Positions 24,953-33,305 of a DNA stretch of 64,000 bases are shown one piece after another. Positions within the stretch are counted from its first letter, which is position 1. The number at the start of each line of letters is the position of its first letter. The stretch covers positions 372,001-436,000 of the forward strand of contig NZ_JBGQOM010000001.1 of the NCBI RefSeq assembly GCF_052119645.1, given 5' to 3'. The position numbers and the translations under genes were made by a program. Source of the stretch: Paraglaciecola sp030730205. GTDB taxonomy: Bacteria; Pseudomonadota; Gammaproteobacteria; Enterobacterales; Alteromonadaceae. The notes beneath the pieces are model-generated. The model was not told the origin of the DNA. It saw nothing but the letters and a program-made list of their open reading frames with translations, and searched no databases.

Positions 24953-26875
24953 ATGAACTTATTACAAGAAAGTCAACGCTCATTGAATCGCATCCTAATC
25001 AGTCTCGATCGTTCTCAGTTGTCGAAAAGTGATATGGCCGTATTTGAAGCTAGGCTAAATACAGAGTTTCCAAGGTTGTTTGAACTATTATTCCAACTTT
25101 ATGGTCACCGTTACGATTTCTATTACTATTTACAGCAATTAGTCGATACCTTGGCGCAAGGCTTTAGTCAGCGATCTAGAGCCCTAAAGAGCAAAGACAA
25201 AAAACGTTTGAATGATCCTAACTGGTATCAATCGGAAAACATGCTAGGTATGGCATGTTATGTAGATTTATTCGCGGGTGACCTAACTAATCTGCAGGCT
25301 AAGATCCCCTACTTAAAGGAACTAGGCATTACTTATCTGCATCTAATGCCTCTTTATGACTCGCCCAAAGGCGATAGTGACGGTGGTTATGCCGTATCTG
25401 ATTATCGGAAGGTAAATGAAAAATTAGGGGATATAGACGACCTTAAAACGCTAGCCAAAGCATTAGAAAAATCTGGTATCAGTTTGGTACTGGATTTTGT
25501 ATTTAACCATACATCTGATGAACACCGTTGGGCCATGGCAGCCAAAGAGGGTGACAGTGAGTACACCGATTTCTATCATATGTTTGATGATCGCACCCTG
25601 CCTGATCAGTACGAACACACACTTCGAGAAATATTTCCTCAAGTAAGAAGAGGAAACTTTACCTGGAATGAGCAGGCTAAAAAATGGGTGTGGACAACAT
25701 TTAATAGTTTTCAGTGGGATTTAAATTACTCTAACCCCGCTGTATTTAACGGTATTACAGACGAGATGCTATTTTTAGCGAACTTGGGTTGTGAAGCATT
25801 ACGCCTTGATGCCCTAGCGTTTATTTGGAAAGAAATGGGCACGACTTGTGAAAATCAAGACAAAGCCCATACTTTGATTCAAGCATTTAATAGTTGCCTG
25901 CAAATCAGTGCTCCAGCTGTCGTCTTTAAGTCAGAAGCCATTGTTCATCCTGACGAAGTGCTTAAATATATCGATAAACAAGAGTGCCAGTTATCCTATA
26001 ATCCCTTATTAATGGCTTTAGTGTGGGAGAGTTTAGCAACGCGTAAAACACAATTGTTAACGCAATCTATGCGCAAGAGCTTTGCTATTTCAAACCAGTG
26101 TGCATGGGTCAACTATATTCGTTGTCATGACGATATTGGCTGGACGTTTGACGATGATGTTGCGCAACAACTTGGCATCAATGGTAACGACCACCGTTAC
26201 TTTCTCAATCAGTTTTATACTGGTCGCTTTGAAGGTTCTTTTGCCAGCGGCGTTGCTTTTGGCGAAAACCCCAGCACAGGAGACTGTCGAGTATGCGGCT
26301 CGTTGGCATCCTTAGCAGGCTTAGAAAGCGCTATTGAGCATAATGACTCTCAAAATATCGACCACGCGATCAAACGTATCCTACTGGTTCATAGTATTAT
26401 TTTGAGCATTGGTGGCGTACCTCTGCTTTATTCGGGTGATGAATTAGGGTTGTTGAACGATTACTCTTATCAACATGACGACAGTAAAAAGCACGATGAC
26501 CGTTGGGTAAATAGGATTGCTGTAACCGATTCCGCCATTGATCAGGCAAATATCCCACAATCAGCGCAATACAAAATATCGCAAGGTTTGAAAACATTAA
26601 TTCAAATAAGGCAACAAAACAGTATCTTTGGACAAGCAGAGACTCAGATACTTGAAACAAACAACGGTCATATATTTGCTTTTGCCAGACACGACAACGA
26701 AGGTAAAACATTATTAGTATTGTGCAACTTCAGTGAATTTGAACAACACGTAGACAGTAAAATTGTCGATCAACTCTACAGCTCACTGGGTCATGATTTA
26801 ATCACCCAACAGTCTGTGTCATCTAATCAGGGGCAAATTGCACTTCAAGCTTATCAAGTGATGTGGTTGGCCTAA
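24953..26875 (+). CDS. Amylosucrase (GH13 subfamily 4)
   Basis: A 640-residue glucosyltransferase that cleaves sucrose, releasing fructose and building alpha-1,4-glucan. Conserved GH13 regions are VLDFVFNHTSDEH, EALRLDALAFIWK, VFKSEAIVHPDE and NYIRCHDDIGW. The nucleophile falls at Asp286, the acid/base at Glu328 and the third carboxylate at Asp393, the same numbering as Neisseria polysaccharea amylosucrase. DSDGGYAVSDYR carries the Asp that forms the sucrose-pocket salt bridge there. No signal peptide, so it acts in the cytoplasm. This matches SuxB of the Xanthomonas sux locus. Confidence 0.92.
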   Translation: MNLLQESQRSLNRILISLDRSQLSKSDMAVFEARLNTEFPRLFELLFQLYGHRYDFYYYLQQLVDTLAQGFSQRSRALKSKDKKRLNDPNWYQSENMLGMACYVDLFAGDLTNLQAKIPYLKELGITYLHLMPLYDSPKGDSDGGYAVSDYRKVNEKLGDIDDLKTLAKALEKSGISLVLDFVFNHTSDEHRWAMAAKEGDSEYTDFYHMFDDRTLPDQYEHTLREIFPQVRRGNFTWNEQAKKWVWTTFNSFQWDLNYSNPAVFNGITDEMLFLANLGCEALRLDALAFIWKEMGTTCENQDKAHTLIQAFNSCLQISAPAVVFKSEAIVHPDEVLKYIDKQECQLSYNPLLMALVWESLATRKTQLLTQSMRKSFAISNQCAWVNYIRCHDDIGWTFDDDVAQQLGINGNDHRYFLNQFYTGRFEGSFASGVAFGENPSTGDCRVCGSLASLAGLESAIEHNDSQNIDHAIKRILLVHSIILSIGGVPLLYSGDELGLLNDYSYQHDDSKKHDDRWVNRIAVTDSAIDQANIPQSAQYKISQGLKTLIQIRQQNSIFGQAETQILETNNGHIFAFARHDNEGKTLLVLCNFSEFEQHVDSKIVDQLYSSLGHDLITQQSVSSNQGQIALQAYQVMWLA

Positions 26876-26889
26876 AGTAATATTAAGAC

Positions 26890-26926
26890 AAGCTGCTGAC
26901 GGTAAATGAATGTCAGCAGCTTTTTT
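26890..26926 (+). terminator. Terminator after amylosucrase
   Basis: An 11-base perfect stem (AAGCTGCTGAC / GTCAGCAGCTT) around an 11-base loop is followed by TTTT. It begins 15 bases after the amylosucrase stop and its T-run touches the 3' end of the convergent lacI-type gene. Confidence 0.9.
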
Positions 26927-27965
26927 ATTTACAGGTTTGACGGACGACCAAACGAGTTTCAAGAATGACTTTTTCCTTTGAATTTCCCTCAAGTAACATA
27001 GTGGCAGCTAATCTACCTTTTTCCAAATTTTGCTGACAGACAGTAGATAACGGTGGCGTGCTGCGGGATGCCTCGGGTATGTCATCAAAGCCTGTTACTT
27101 GCACTTGCCCCGGCACGGCGATATTCAATTCATTCGCCACCCTTAAGGCTGCTAAAGCAATTACATCGCTCATACACAGTAACACAGTGGGTAAAGGTGA
27201 AGAGGTCAACGCCTCTCTGGCAGCTACTTCTGCTTTTTCAGGAGAATTGATTGGTATATGCCATATTTTATCGACCGGTATACTGACTTTATTCGCTTCG
27301 GCGGCTCGCATATAACCCGCTAACCTTAATCGAGAAATCTCTTGGCTGGGCATGCTTAGATCCTCTTGACTTAGGCGACAGATTCGAGAGGAGTCAATCA
27401 GACGAAGGCCCAAAACCGCCACTTGGCTGTTGTCTTCTTTTTGCAGCGCATGTTCAGCAATGTTATAGGCGCCCTGCTCGTTATCTATATTTACTGAGCC
27501 ACTATCGGCAAATTCAAAATCTACCACAACCACTGGTTTACCGGTGCGTTTGATGTGTTCAAATCCGTTGCCTTGCAAAGCGCCATAAAGAATAAAACCG
27601 TCGGGTAAAGACTCTGCACTACTTTGCTCTGCAGATGTCATACCGCTAGACAACAGCAATAATTGCTTTTTGTTTTCAACTAAAACTTCTGCGATTCCTT
27701 GCATCAGTTGATTAGCCACAGGATCAGAAAAGCTATAGCTGATCGAGTCGGCCAACATAACACCAATAACGCCCGACTCTCCCCGTCGTAACGAGCGCGC
27801 AGCTAAATTAGGACCGTAGTAACCTAGTTCAGCGGACTCTCGTAAAATTCGCTCTCTTAACTTTTCTGACAACTGATCTGGTCTGTTATATGCGTTAGAA
27901 ACCGTCGCTGTCGAAACACCTAACTGCGCTGCAACTTGTTTCAAATTGAGTTTCTTTTTAATCAC
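26925..27965 (-). CDS. LacI family repressor, probable sucrose regulator
   Basis: A 346-residue regulator. The helix-turn-helix LKQVAAQLGVSTATVSNAYN and hinge region RSLRRGESGVIGVMLAD are typical of LacI/PurR. The effector domain shows VQVTGFDDIPEASRSTPPLS, the usual family signature. It lies between amylosucrase and the TonB receptor, matching SuxR of the sux locus. The three CTTAA-TTAAG palindromes in the locus are its likely operators, with sucrose or a derivative as inducer. Confidence 0.9.
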   Translation of the reverse strand: MIKKKLNLKQVAAQLGVSTATVSNAYNRPDQLSEKLRERILRESAELGYYGPNLAARSLRRGESGVIGVMLADSISYSFSDPVANQLMQGIAEVLVENKKQLLLLSSGMTSAEQSSAESLPDGFILYGALQGNGFEHIKRTGKPVVVVDFEFADSGSVNIDNEQGAYNIAEHALQKEDNSQVAVLGLRLIDSSRICRLSQEDLSMPSQEISRLRLAGYMRAAEANKVSIPVDKIWHIPINSPEKAEVAAREALTSSPLPTVLLCMSDVIALAALRVANELNIAVPGQVQVTGFDDIPEASRSTPPLSTVCQQNLEKGRLAATMLLEGNSKEKVILETRLVVRQTCK

Positions 27966-28200
27966 TATTTCCTGACTTTTTTACTTTGTGCATCTTGCAA
28001 TACTACCGGAATCTACTAGTGAAACCTAACAGTGATTTGTTCTAATTATCGCGGCATGTCAACCTAATCAGCGCTAATTTACGCGATGAAATTTTGTAAT
28101 AATCCCTCAGTGTTTTTTCTAATCAATGTTAACTAAACAACACTCTCAAGGCTTTGCGTCAGCAACATCTAAACAACAAGTGACAAAACACCTAAATTGC

Positions 28201-28212
28201 TTAACCGATTAA
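28201..28212. promoter_or_regulatory. Sucrose-repressor operator candidate 2
   Basis: TTAACCGATTAA keeps the TTAA...CGATTAA core of the perfect palindrome at 24793 with one changed central pair. It lies between the divergent repressor and receptor genes. Confidence 0.55.
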
Positions 28213-28408
28213 TAAAGATTAAAACAACAACTAACGGACACTAATTTAACAATAAAAGTTCAAAAAATCGTAAAAAAAATAAGCTATATTTATCATGCAC
28301 ATAGAGTTTTATTGGCGTGAATAAGCAGGCATTTTTAAAATTCATTGTTATTTTATTGTTATAATTTATTTACAAGTCAGATTTTAAGCACTATCATTTG
28401 CGCAACAT

Positions 28409-28422
28409 CTTAAACGATTAAG
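28409..28422. promoter_or_regulatory. Sucrose-repressor operator candidate 3
   Basis: CTTAAACGATTAAG differs from the perfect palindrome at 24793 by one base. It lies 76 bases upstream of the receptor start and downstream of a TATAAT, a position suited to repression. Confidence 0.7.
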
Positions 28423-28497
28423 CCGGTTTCTAGCTGTTTTGAATAGCGCTTAATTACTTTGGTTACACAAACACACTAAAACTAAATGAGGTTCACA

Positions 28498-31017
28498 ATG
28501 ACTAATTCCGTTTTTAACAAGAACAAAATTAGTGCCGCGATCGCTATTGCAACTTTAAGTCTAAGCGTCCAAGCATTCGCACAGGAAACCCAAGCACCGG
28601 AAGCGCAAAAGGCCAAAGAGACTTATGAACAAATCGTAGTCACCGCTTCTCCTGCTGGCGCAACCATGCAAGAGGCGAGTGTTTCAGTTAGTGCCTTAGG
28701 CGAAGATGACATACTTAAACTTGCTCCGCGTTCTACCGCAGAAGTTTTTCGTGCTATCCCTGGTATACGCGCCGAATCGTCTGGCGGTGGTGGTAATGCG
28801 AACATTACTATTCGTGGTATTCCTCTAGCTACTGGTGGTTCTAAATTCCTGCAAATACATGAAGATGGCCTGCCAGTATTAGAATACGGTGATATCAACT
28901 TCGGTAATGCCGATAACTTCCTACGTTACGATTGGTCTGTAGCTACAGTAGAATCTGTTCGTGGTGGTTCTGCCTCGACGTTTGCAAGTAACTCTCCAGG
29001 CGGTGTAATCAACCTAATCAGCAACACCGGTGAATCAGGTGGTGGTGCTATCGGAACATCTTTTGGTGTTGACTATGATGAGTTTCGCTTAGATTTTCGC
29101 TACGGCGGAGAGCTTGCTGATGACTTGTTTTACCATGTCGCTGGTTTTGCCCGCAACGGTGAAGGCCCTCGTGAAACGGGTTACAATGGTGACCAAGGTG
29201 GTCAGATCAAACTAAACATCACCAAGGTACTTGATAAAGGCCATCTTCGTTTTTACTTCAAAAACTTAGATGACAAAGTCTCAACTTACTTGCCGTCTCC
29301 TGTGCGTTTCAACGGCAATGGCGAATTTGGTCCAGTAGACAACTACGATGCTAGCTCACAAGCGCTTAACTCAGCTTACAACACTAATATTTCCACTTTT
29401 GATAGCTACGGTAACGCGCAAAACCGTGATCTTCGTGATGGCATTGAATCAAAAGTAACGTCTTTTGGAATGGAAGTTGACTTAGAAGTAGCGGACAACG
29501 TGTTCTTTTTAAATAAATTCCGTATGTCTGATATCTCTGGTGGCTTTATTGCACCGTTCACAGACGGATTTCCTGTAGGCCCTCAAAGTGCTAATGGTTT
29601 TGCTGCCGCTTTATGTTCAGGCGCAACAGCTGGTGATGGCAGTGCATTAAACTGTGATTCAACGTCTGTTACGTTAGCAAATGGACCAAACGCCGGTGAT
29701 GCATATAATGGCTTAGCATTTACTAACTTGTTGTTTGATACTCGCATTAACGACTTAGGCAACATGATCAACGACATGAGCCTACGTAAAGAATTTGATA
29801 ATGGCGTATCTGTGACAGCGGGTTATTACTACTCAAATCAAAACATCGCTACAAGCTGGGCTAGCTGGCAGACTTTTATCCAAACCTTGGATGGCAGTAA
29901 CTCTCAGATGCTTAACATCACCGATGGCGATGGCACACAACTCGTTGCTGATGGCTTATTATCAGCCAGCTTCTTGTCTTGGGATTGGGATTTAAACTAC
30001 GTTACTAAAGCACCTTACATGAACATCGGCTTCGAATTGTCAGACAATATCTTAGTAGATGCCTCTGTTCGTTACGACGAAGTGACTGCTTCTGGCGAAC
30101 TTATTAGCTCATGTTGTGGTGGCAATACTGACTTTGACTTAAACGGCAACGGTACCATCGAGCAAATCGAAGACGCTTCAGCAGTTAACAGTGGATTTAT
30201 TGCTGGTGGTGTCATCAACTTAAATCGTGCTGGCGCAAGCTCACAAATTGTTGACTACACAGCAAGCAATGTTTCTTACTCGTTAGGTGGTTCTTACTTA
30301 CTTGACGATACAAAAACAATTTTCGCCCGTTACAGTAAAGGTAGCCGAGCAATTGCCGACCGCTTATTACAAATTGCTGGTACATTAAATTCTGATGGCA
30401 GCTTGACTAGCACAACCTCAGGTTTTGATGAAACGACGCAATTAGAAATAGGCTTTAAATACGGAACGCGTGACTTAATGTTAAACGCGACGTTATTTGA
30501 CACTGTAACTGAAGATACGCAAGCAGAGCTTACTAGTGGCCTAACCTTCATTCGTGAATATAAAGCGACAGGTCTTGAGTTCGAAGGCAGATGGAATGCA
30601 ACTGATGACATCCGGGTTACTGGTAACTTGACTTGGACTGACGCTGAAATCAGTAAAGATGCTTTCAACCCTGCCCTAGAAGGCAAAACACCACGTCGTC
30701 AAGCTGATTGGATCTACACCATCACCCCTGAATACGTGCAAGATGACTGGTCAGTTGGTGCTTCTATCCAAGGTTCTACTGAATTTTATGTTCAAGATTC
30801 AAATGAACTTAAACAGGATGGTTACAACTTAGTTAACCTGTTTGCGACCTATTGGATCAGTGACCGTTTCTCAGTTGCACTTAACGTAAACAACGCAACC
30901 GATGAATTTGTCATTACTGAATCTGAAGAAGCAACGGCAAACGCAGGCGACATCATTCGTGCTCGCCCACTTAACGGACGTACTACCGTACTTTCAGTTA
31001 AATATATGTTTGATTAA
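28498..31017 (+). CDS. TonB-dependent receptor, probable sucrose uptake (SuxA-like)
   Basis: An 839-residue outer-membrane receptor. The signal peptide ends QAFA-QETQ. The plug domain begins YEQIVVTASPAGATMQEASV, with NITIRGIPLATGG and VESVRGGSASTFASNSPGG. The barrel ends NGRTTVLSVKYMFD, with the final aromatic near the C-terminus. ATG 28498 is preferred over 28486 because GAGG precedes it by 6 bases. With amylosucrase, an MFS permease and a LacI repressor beside it, it should carry sucrose across the outer membrane using TonB energy. Substrate by context, not by residues. Confidence 0.9.
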   Translation: MTNSVFNKNKISAAIAIATLSLSVQAFAQETQAPEAQKAKETYEQIVVTASPAGATMQEASVSVSALGEDDILKLAPRSTAEVFRAIPGIRAESSGGGGNANITIRGIPLATGGSKFLQIHEDGLPVLEYGDINFGNADNFLRYDWSVATVESVRGGSASTFASNSPGGVINLISNTGESGGGAIGTSFGVDYDEFRLDFRYGGELADDLFYHVAGFARNGEGPRETGYNGDQGGQIKLNITKVLDKGHLRFYFKNLDDKVSTYLPSPVRFNGNGEFGPVDNYDASSQALNSAYNTNISTFDSYGNAQNRDLRDGIESKVTSFGMEVDLEVADNVFFLNKFRMSDISGGFIAPFTDGFPVGPQSANGFAAALCSGATAGDGSALNCDSTSVTLANGPNAGDAYNGLAFTNLLFDTRINDLGNMINDMSLRKEFDNGVSVTAGYYYSNQNIATSWASWQTFIQTLDGSNSQMLNITDGDGTQLVADGLLSASFLSWDWDLNYVTKAPYMNIGFELSDNILVDASVRYDEVTASGELISSCCGGNTDFDLNGNGTIEQIEDASAVNSGFIAGGVINLNRAGASSQIVDYTASNVSYSLGGSYLLDDTKTIFARYSKGSRAIADRLLQIAGTLNSDGSLTSTTSGFDETTQLEIGFKYGTRDLMLNATLFDTVTEDTQAELTSGLTFIREYKATGLEFEGRWNATDDIRVTGNLTWTDAEISKDAFNPALEGKTPRRQADWIYTITPEYVQDDWSVGASIQGSTEFYVQDSNELKQDGYNLVNLFATYWISDRFSVALNVNNATDEFVITESEEATANAGDIIRARPLNGRTTVLSVKYMFD

Positions 31018-31038
31018 TCTCGCTTAACAACGACATGT

Positions 31039-31065
31039 AAACGCCCGCTCACTGCGGGCGTTTTT
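31039..31065 (+). terminator. Terminator after the TonB receptor
   Basis: A GC-rich 9-base stem (AACGCCCGC / GCGGGCGTT) with a 5-base loop runs into TTTTT. It begins 22 bases after the receptor stop. A canonical Rho-independent terminator. Confidence 0.93.
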
Positions 31066-31169
31066 GTTTGTTGTGTTGTTCAAATTATAAACATCTATAA
31101 ATGAAATAATCTTGTTACTAGGACTAAATTATCCCATGCTAAAACGCAGTATAATAATAGGAGCATAGA

Positions 31170-31829
31170 ATGTTAACCCTGCATGGCTTTGATGTAAGTA
31201 ACTACTTCAACATGATTAAATTAGCTTTGGCTTATAAAGATGTTGAATACACGAAAAACACTGTCTATCCAAATCAATCGAGCGACTTTCTGAGGCTGAG
31301 TCCTATGGGCAAGGTACCTGCTTTAGAAACACATCAAGGCACCTTATGTGAAACGAATGTTATTCTCGAATATTTAGAAGAAACTTTTCCCCTTCCAGCA
31401 CTTTACCCTGCTGAACCTTTTGCGAAATCAAAAGTAAAAGAGCTAGTTAAAATGTGCGAACTGTATCTCGAATTACCTGCTCGGCGTTGCCACCCAGAAG
31501 TGTTTTTTGGGCAGGTGGTGAGTGACGCCACTAAAAAAGAAGTAAAACGCGCACTATATAAAGGCATGGAAGGCTTAGCCAGAACAGCAAAATTTAGCCC
31601 TTATATTGCCGGAAGTGAGTTTAGCGCTGCTGATATCATGTTTTTATACAGTGCAGACCTTGCTTCGGTGGTAGCTAAAAAGTGTTTTGATTTTGACTTG
31701 TTAGCGCTTGCGCCGGGCGCCCACGAATTGATGGCTTTGTTGACCGAAAATCCACATGTCCAAAAAATTGCCGAAGAGCGCAAAGCAGGCAATATTGCCT
31801 TTAAAGAATATATTGCGAGCCTGAGTTAA
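31170..31829 (+). CDS. Glutathione S-transferase family protein
   Basis: A 219-residue soluble GST. The N-terminal thioredoxin-like domain shows MLTLHGFDVSNYFNMIKLAL, the cis-proline segment SPMGKVPALETHQG and the glutathione-contact CETNVILEYLEETF. The helical C-terminal domain follows with YIAGSEFSAADIMFLYSADL. A GGAG lies just before the ATG. It begins 105 bases after the receptor terminator, so it is a separate unit. Substrate unknown. Confidence 0.9.
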   Translation: MLTLHGFDVSNYFNMIKLALAYKDVEYTKNTVYPNQSSDFLRLSPMGKVPALETHQGTLCETNVILEYLEETFPLPALYPAEPFAKSKVKELVKMCELYLELPARRCHPEVFFGQVVSDATKKEVKRALYKGMEGLARTAKFSPYIAGSEFSAADIMFLYSADLASVVAKKCFDFDLLALAPGAHELMALLTENPHVQKIAEERKAGNIAFKEYIASLS

Positions 31830-31929
31830 TTACACAGAAATAAATTAAATTTATCCGTATTTTTGGTCTATGTTTGAGTTTGTGCCGTAATAATATCGGC
31901 AAAGACGTCTCAAATTTAAAGGATATAAA

Positions 31930-32124
31930 ATGAGTTTGACCACTAATGCAGAGTTTAGCTGTCCCTATTGTATGGAAATCAATGATATAGAGGTTGATCC
32001 CGATAACGATCTCAACCAACAACAAATTGTAGATTGTCAAATTTGTTGTAGTCCTATCGAAATAACCGTGACCCTTGGGAGACATGATCAGTTTAATATT
32101 CTTGCTATGACTGACAGCGAGTAG
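31930..32124 (+). CDS. CPXCG-motif cysteine-rich small protein
   Basis: A 64-residue zinc-ribbon protein with CPYCMEINDIEVDPDND and VDCQICCSPIEITV, the two cysteine pairs of the CPXCG family. The first pair is CPYC here. Members are widespread in gammaproteobacteria with no known function. AAAGGATATAAA precedes the ATG, giving a good ribosome site. Confidence 0.87.
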   Translation: MSLTTNAEFSCPYCMEINDIEVDPDNDLNQQQIVDCQICCSPIEITVTLGRHDQFNILAMTDSE

Positions 32125-32198
32125 CATGATAGTGCCACCCAGTGTTGCTTTGATGCTCAATTCGCTTGCGTACCAATAAACAAGGCTATTTCTTTACT

Positions 32199-32555
32199 AT
32201 GATCGCAATGTATTACGCCCCGCCTGAACTTCAAACCCGGTTAACTCAAGTGAACGGCGAGCGTGAATTACTCAAACTCGTCACTAAAGAAATAGCCCTG
32301 TATGACTTTGCCACTAAAATAGACAGTTTTGAGTTGGACCTCGCTTTTGCTGCCGCAGGCGGCATATCTCCTTGGGTTATGGCTGACAACTTGCCTGAAG
32401 TGCTCAACCAACCTTTGCTTCGAACTGCAACTTTTGGTGATTTATTAGTTGAAACCGTACAGGGCTACGTCAACCTTGCAACGCCAGCAGGTTTTATTCC
32501 TGTAATTGATGTGGAATACAATCTTGGACTTTTACGGCAAAAACAATTCAATTAG
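32199..32555 (+). CDS. Hypothetical protein
   Basis: About 118 residues, beginning MIAMYYAPPELQTRLTQVNG and ending NLGLLRQKQFN. The middle (FELDLAFAAAGGISPWVMAD) is moderately hydrophobic but not a membrane helix, and no signal peptide is seen. I do not recognise the family. The frame is open to a TTG at 32166; ATGs at 32199 and 32208 are possible and none has a clear ribosome site. It may be cotranscribed with the small zinc protein 75 bases upstream. Confidence 0.5.
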   Translation: MIAMYYAPPELQTRLTQVNGERELLKLVTKEIALYDFATKIDSFELDLAFAAAGGISPWVMADNLPEVLNQPLLRTATFGDLLVETVQGYVNLATPAGFIPVIDVEYNLGLLRQKQFN

Positions 32556-32612
32556 TTGCTAGCCTGCGTTATGTATTAAACTAGCCTCAAGTAAATTTAT
32601 CTGTAGTCCTTA

Positions 32613-33305
32613 ATGCAATTTGAAACCATATTAGTCGACTTCCTTAACTGGGTCGCATCTTACAGAACCAATCTGTTGGCAACATGCTTAGCGCTGGTTG
32701 GTTATGTCTTGGTCACTCGTATCACCCTGCCTCGTTTGACTAAATCAACCGATGACAGCGGCTTTAAAAGTGAACAAGTAGCAAAAGCCTATCACATGGT
32801 CAGACTAGTATGTGCCACTGTGACTATCGCGGTCGTTTTACTCATTTGGGGAATTGATTTTAGTGGCCTTTTAATATTTTCTACTTCGATCATAACCCTG
32901 TTAGGGGTCGCCCTCTTTGCTAGTTGGTCTATCTTAAGTAACGTAACATCCTTTTTTATCCTGTTGTTTCATACCTCCTTTCGCCGTGGCAATTATATTC
33001 GTGTGATTGATGCAGATAACTATATAGAAGGCTATATTGCAGAGTTGGGTTTACTAAATACCAAACTCACCACCAGCACTAATGAGCATGTGGTCTATCC
33101 TAATAATTTATTATTAGCCCGTCCGGTTTTTGTTAACCCAGACAGAAAACTTAATGCCTTAGGTAAAATTACCGATAGTTTAGTTATTCCTAAGGCAAGT
33201 GAACATCAAACCGCGGATGAAGGCCTGGCGACGAATAAACATGATATGTTGGAAATTGAACAAACAAACCACCGCAGCAGCCCAACGCAAAAACCGAGAG
33301 AATAA
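32613..33305 (+). CDS. Short MscS-family mechanosensitive channel-like protein
   Basis: A 230-residue membrane protein. Three hydrophobic segments (about 20-35, 65-85 and 88-125) lead into TLLGVALFASWSILSNVTSF, the pore-helix-like region of MscS, then a beta domain with RRGNYIRVIDADNYIEGYIA and VVYPNNLLLARPVF. The upper C-terminal cage domain is missing and is replaced by a polar tail of about 45 residues. E. coli MscS is 286 residues. Its stop (TAATG) overlaps an ATG of the next gene's region by one base, so the two are probably coupled. Confidence 0.85.
   Translation: MQFETILVDFLNWVASYRTNLLATCLALVGYVLVTRITLPRLTKSTDDSGFKSEQVAKAYHMVRLVCATVTIAVVLLIWGIDFSGLLIFSTSIITLLGVALFASWSILSNVTSFFILLFHTSFRRGNYIRVIDADNYIEGYIAELGLLNTKLTTSTNEHVVYPNNLLLARPVFVNPDRKLNALGKITDSLVIPKASEHQTADEGLATNKHDMLEIEQTNHRSSPTQKPRE

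Larger units (their letters stand above)
27966..28497. other. Divergent control region between the LacI repressor and TonB receptor
   Basis: These 532 AT-rich bases hold two operator-like palindromes (28201-28212 and 28409-28422) and a TATAAT at 28360-28365 that could be the receptor -10, placing the second operator about 40 bases downstream as a roadblock. No gene is evident. Confidence 0.6.
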
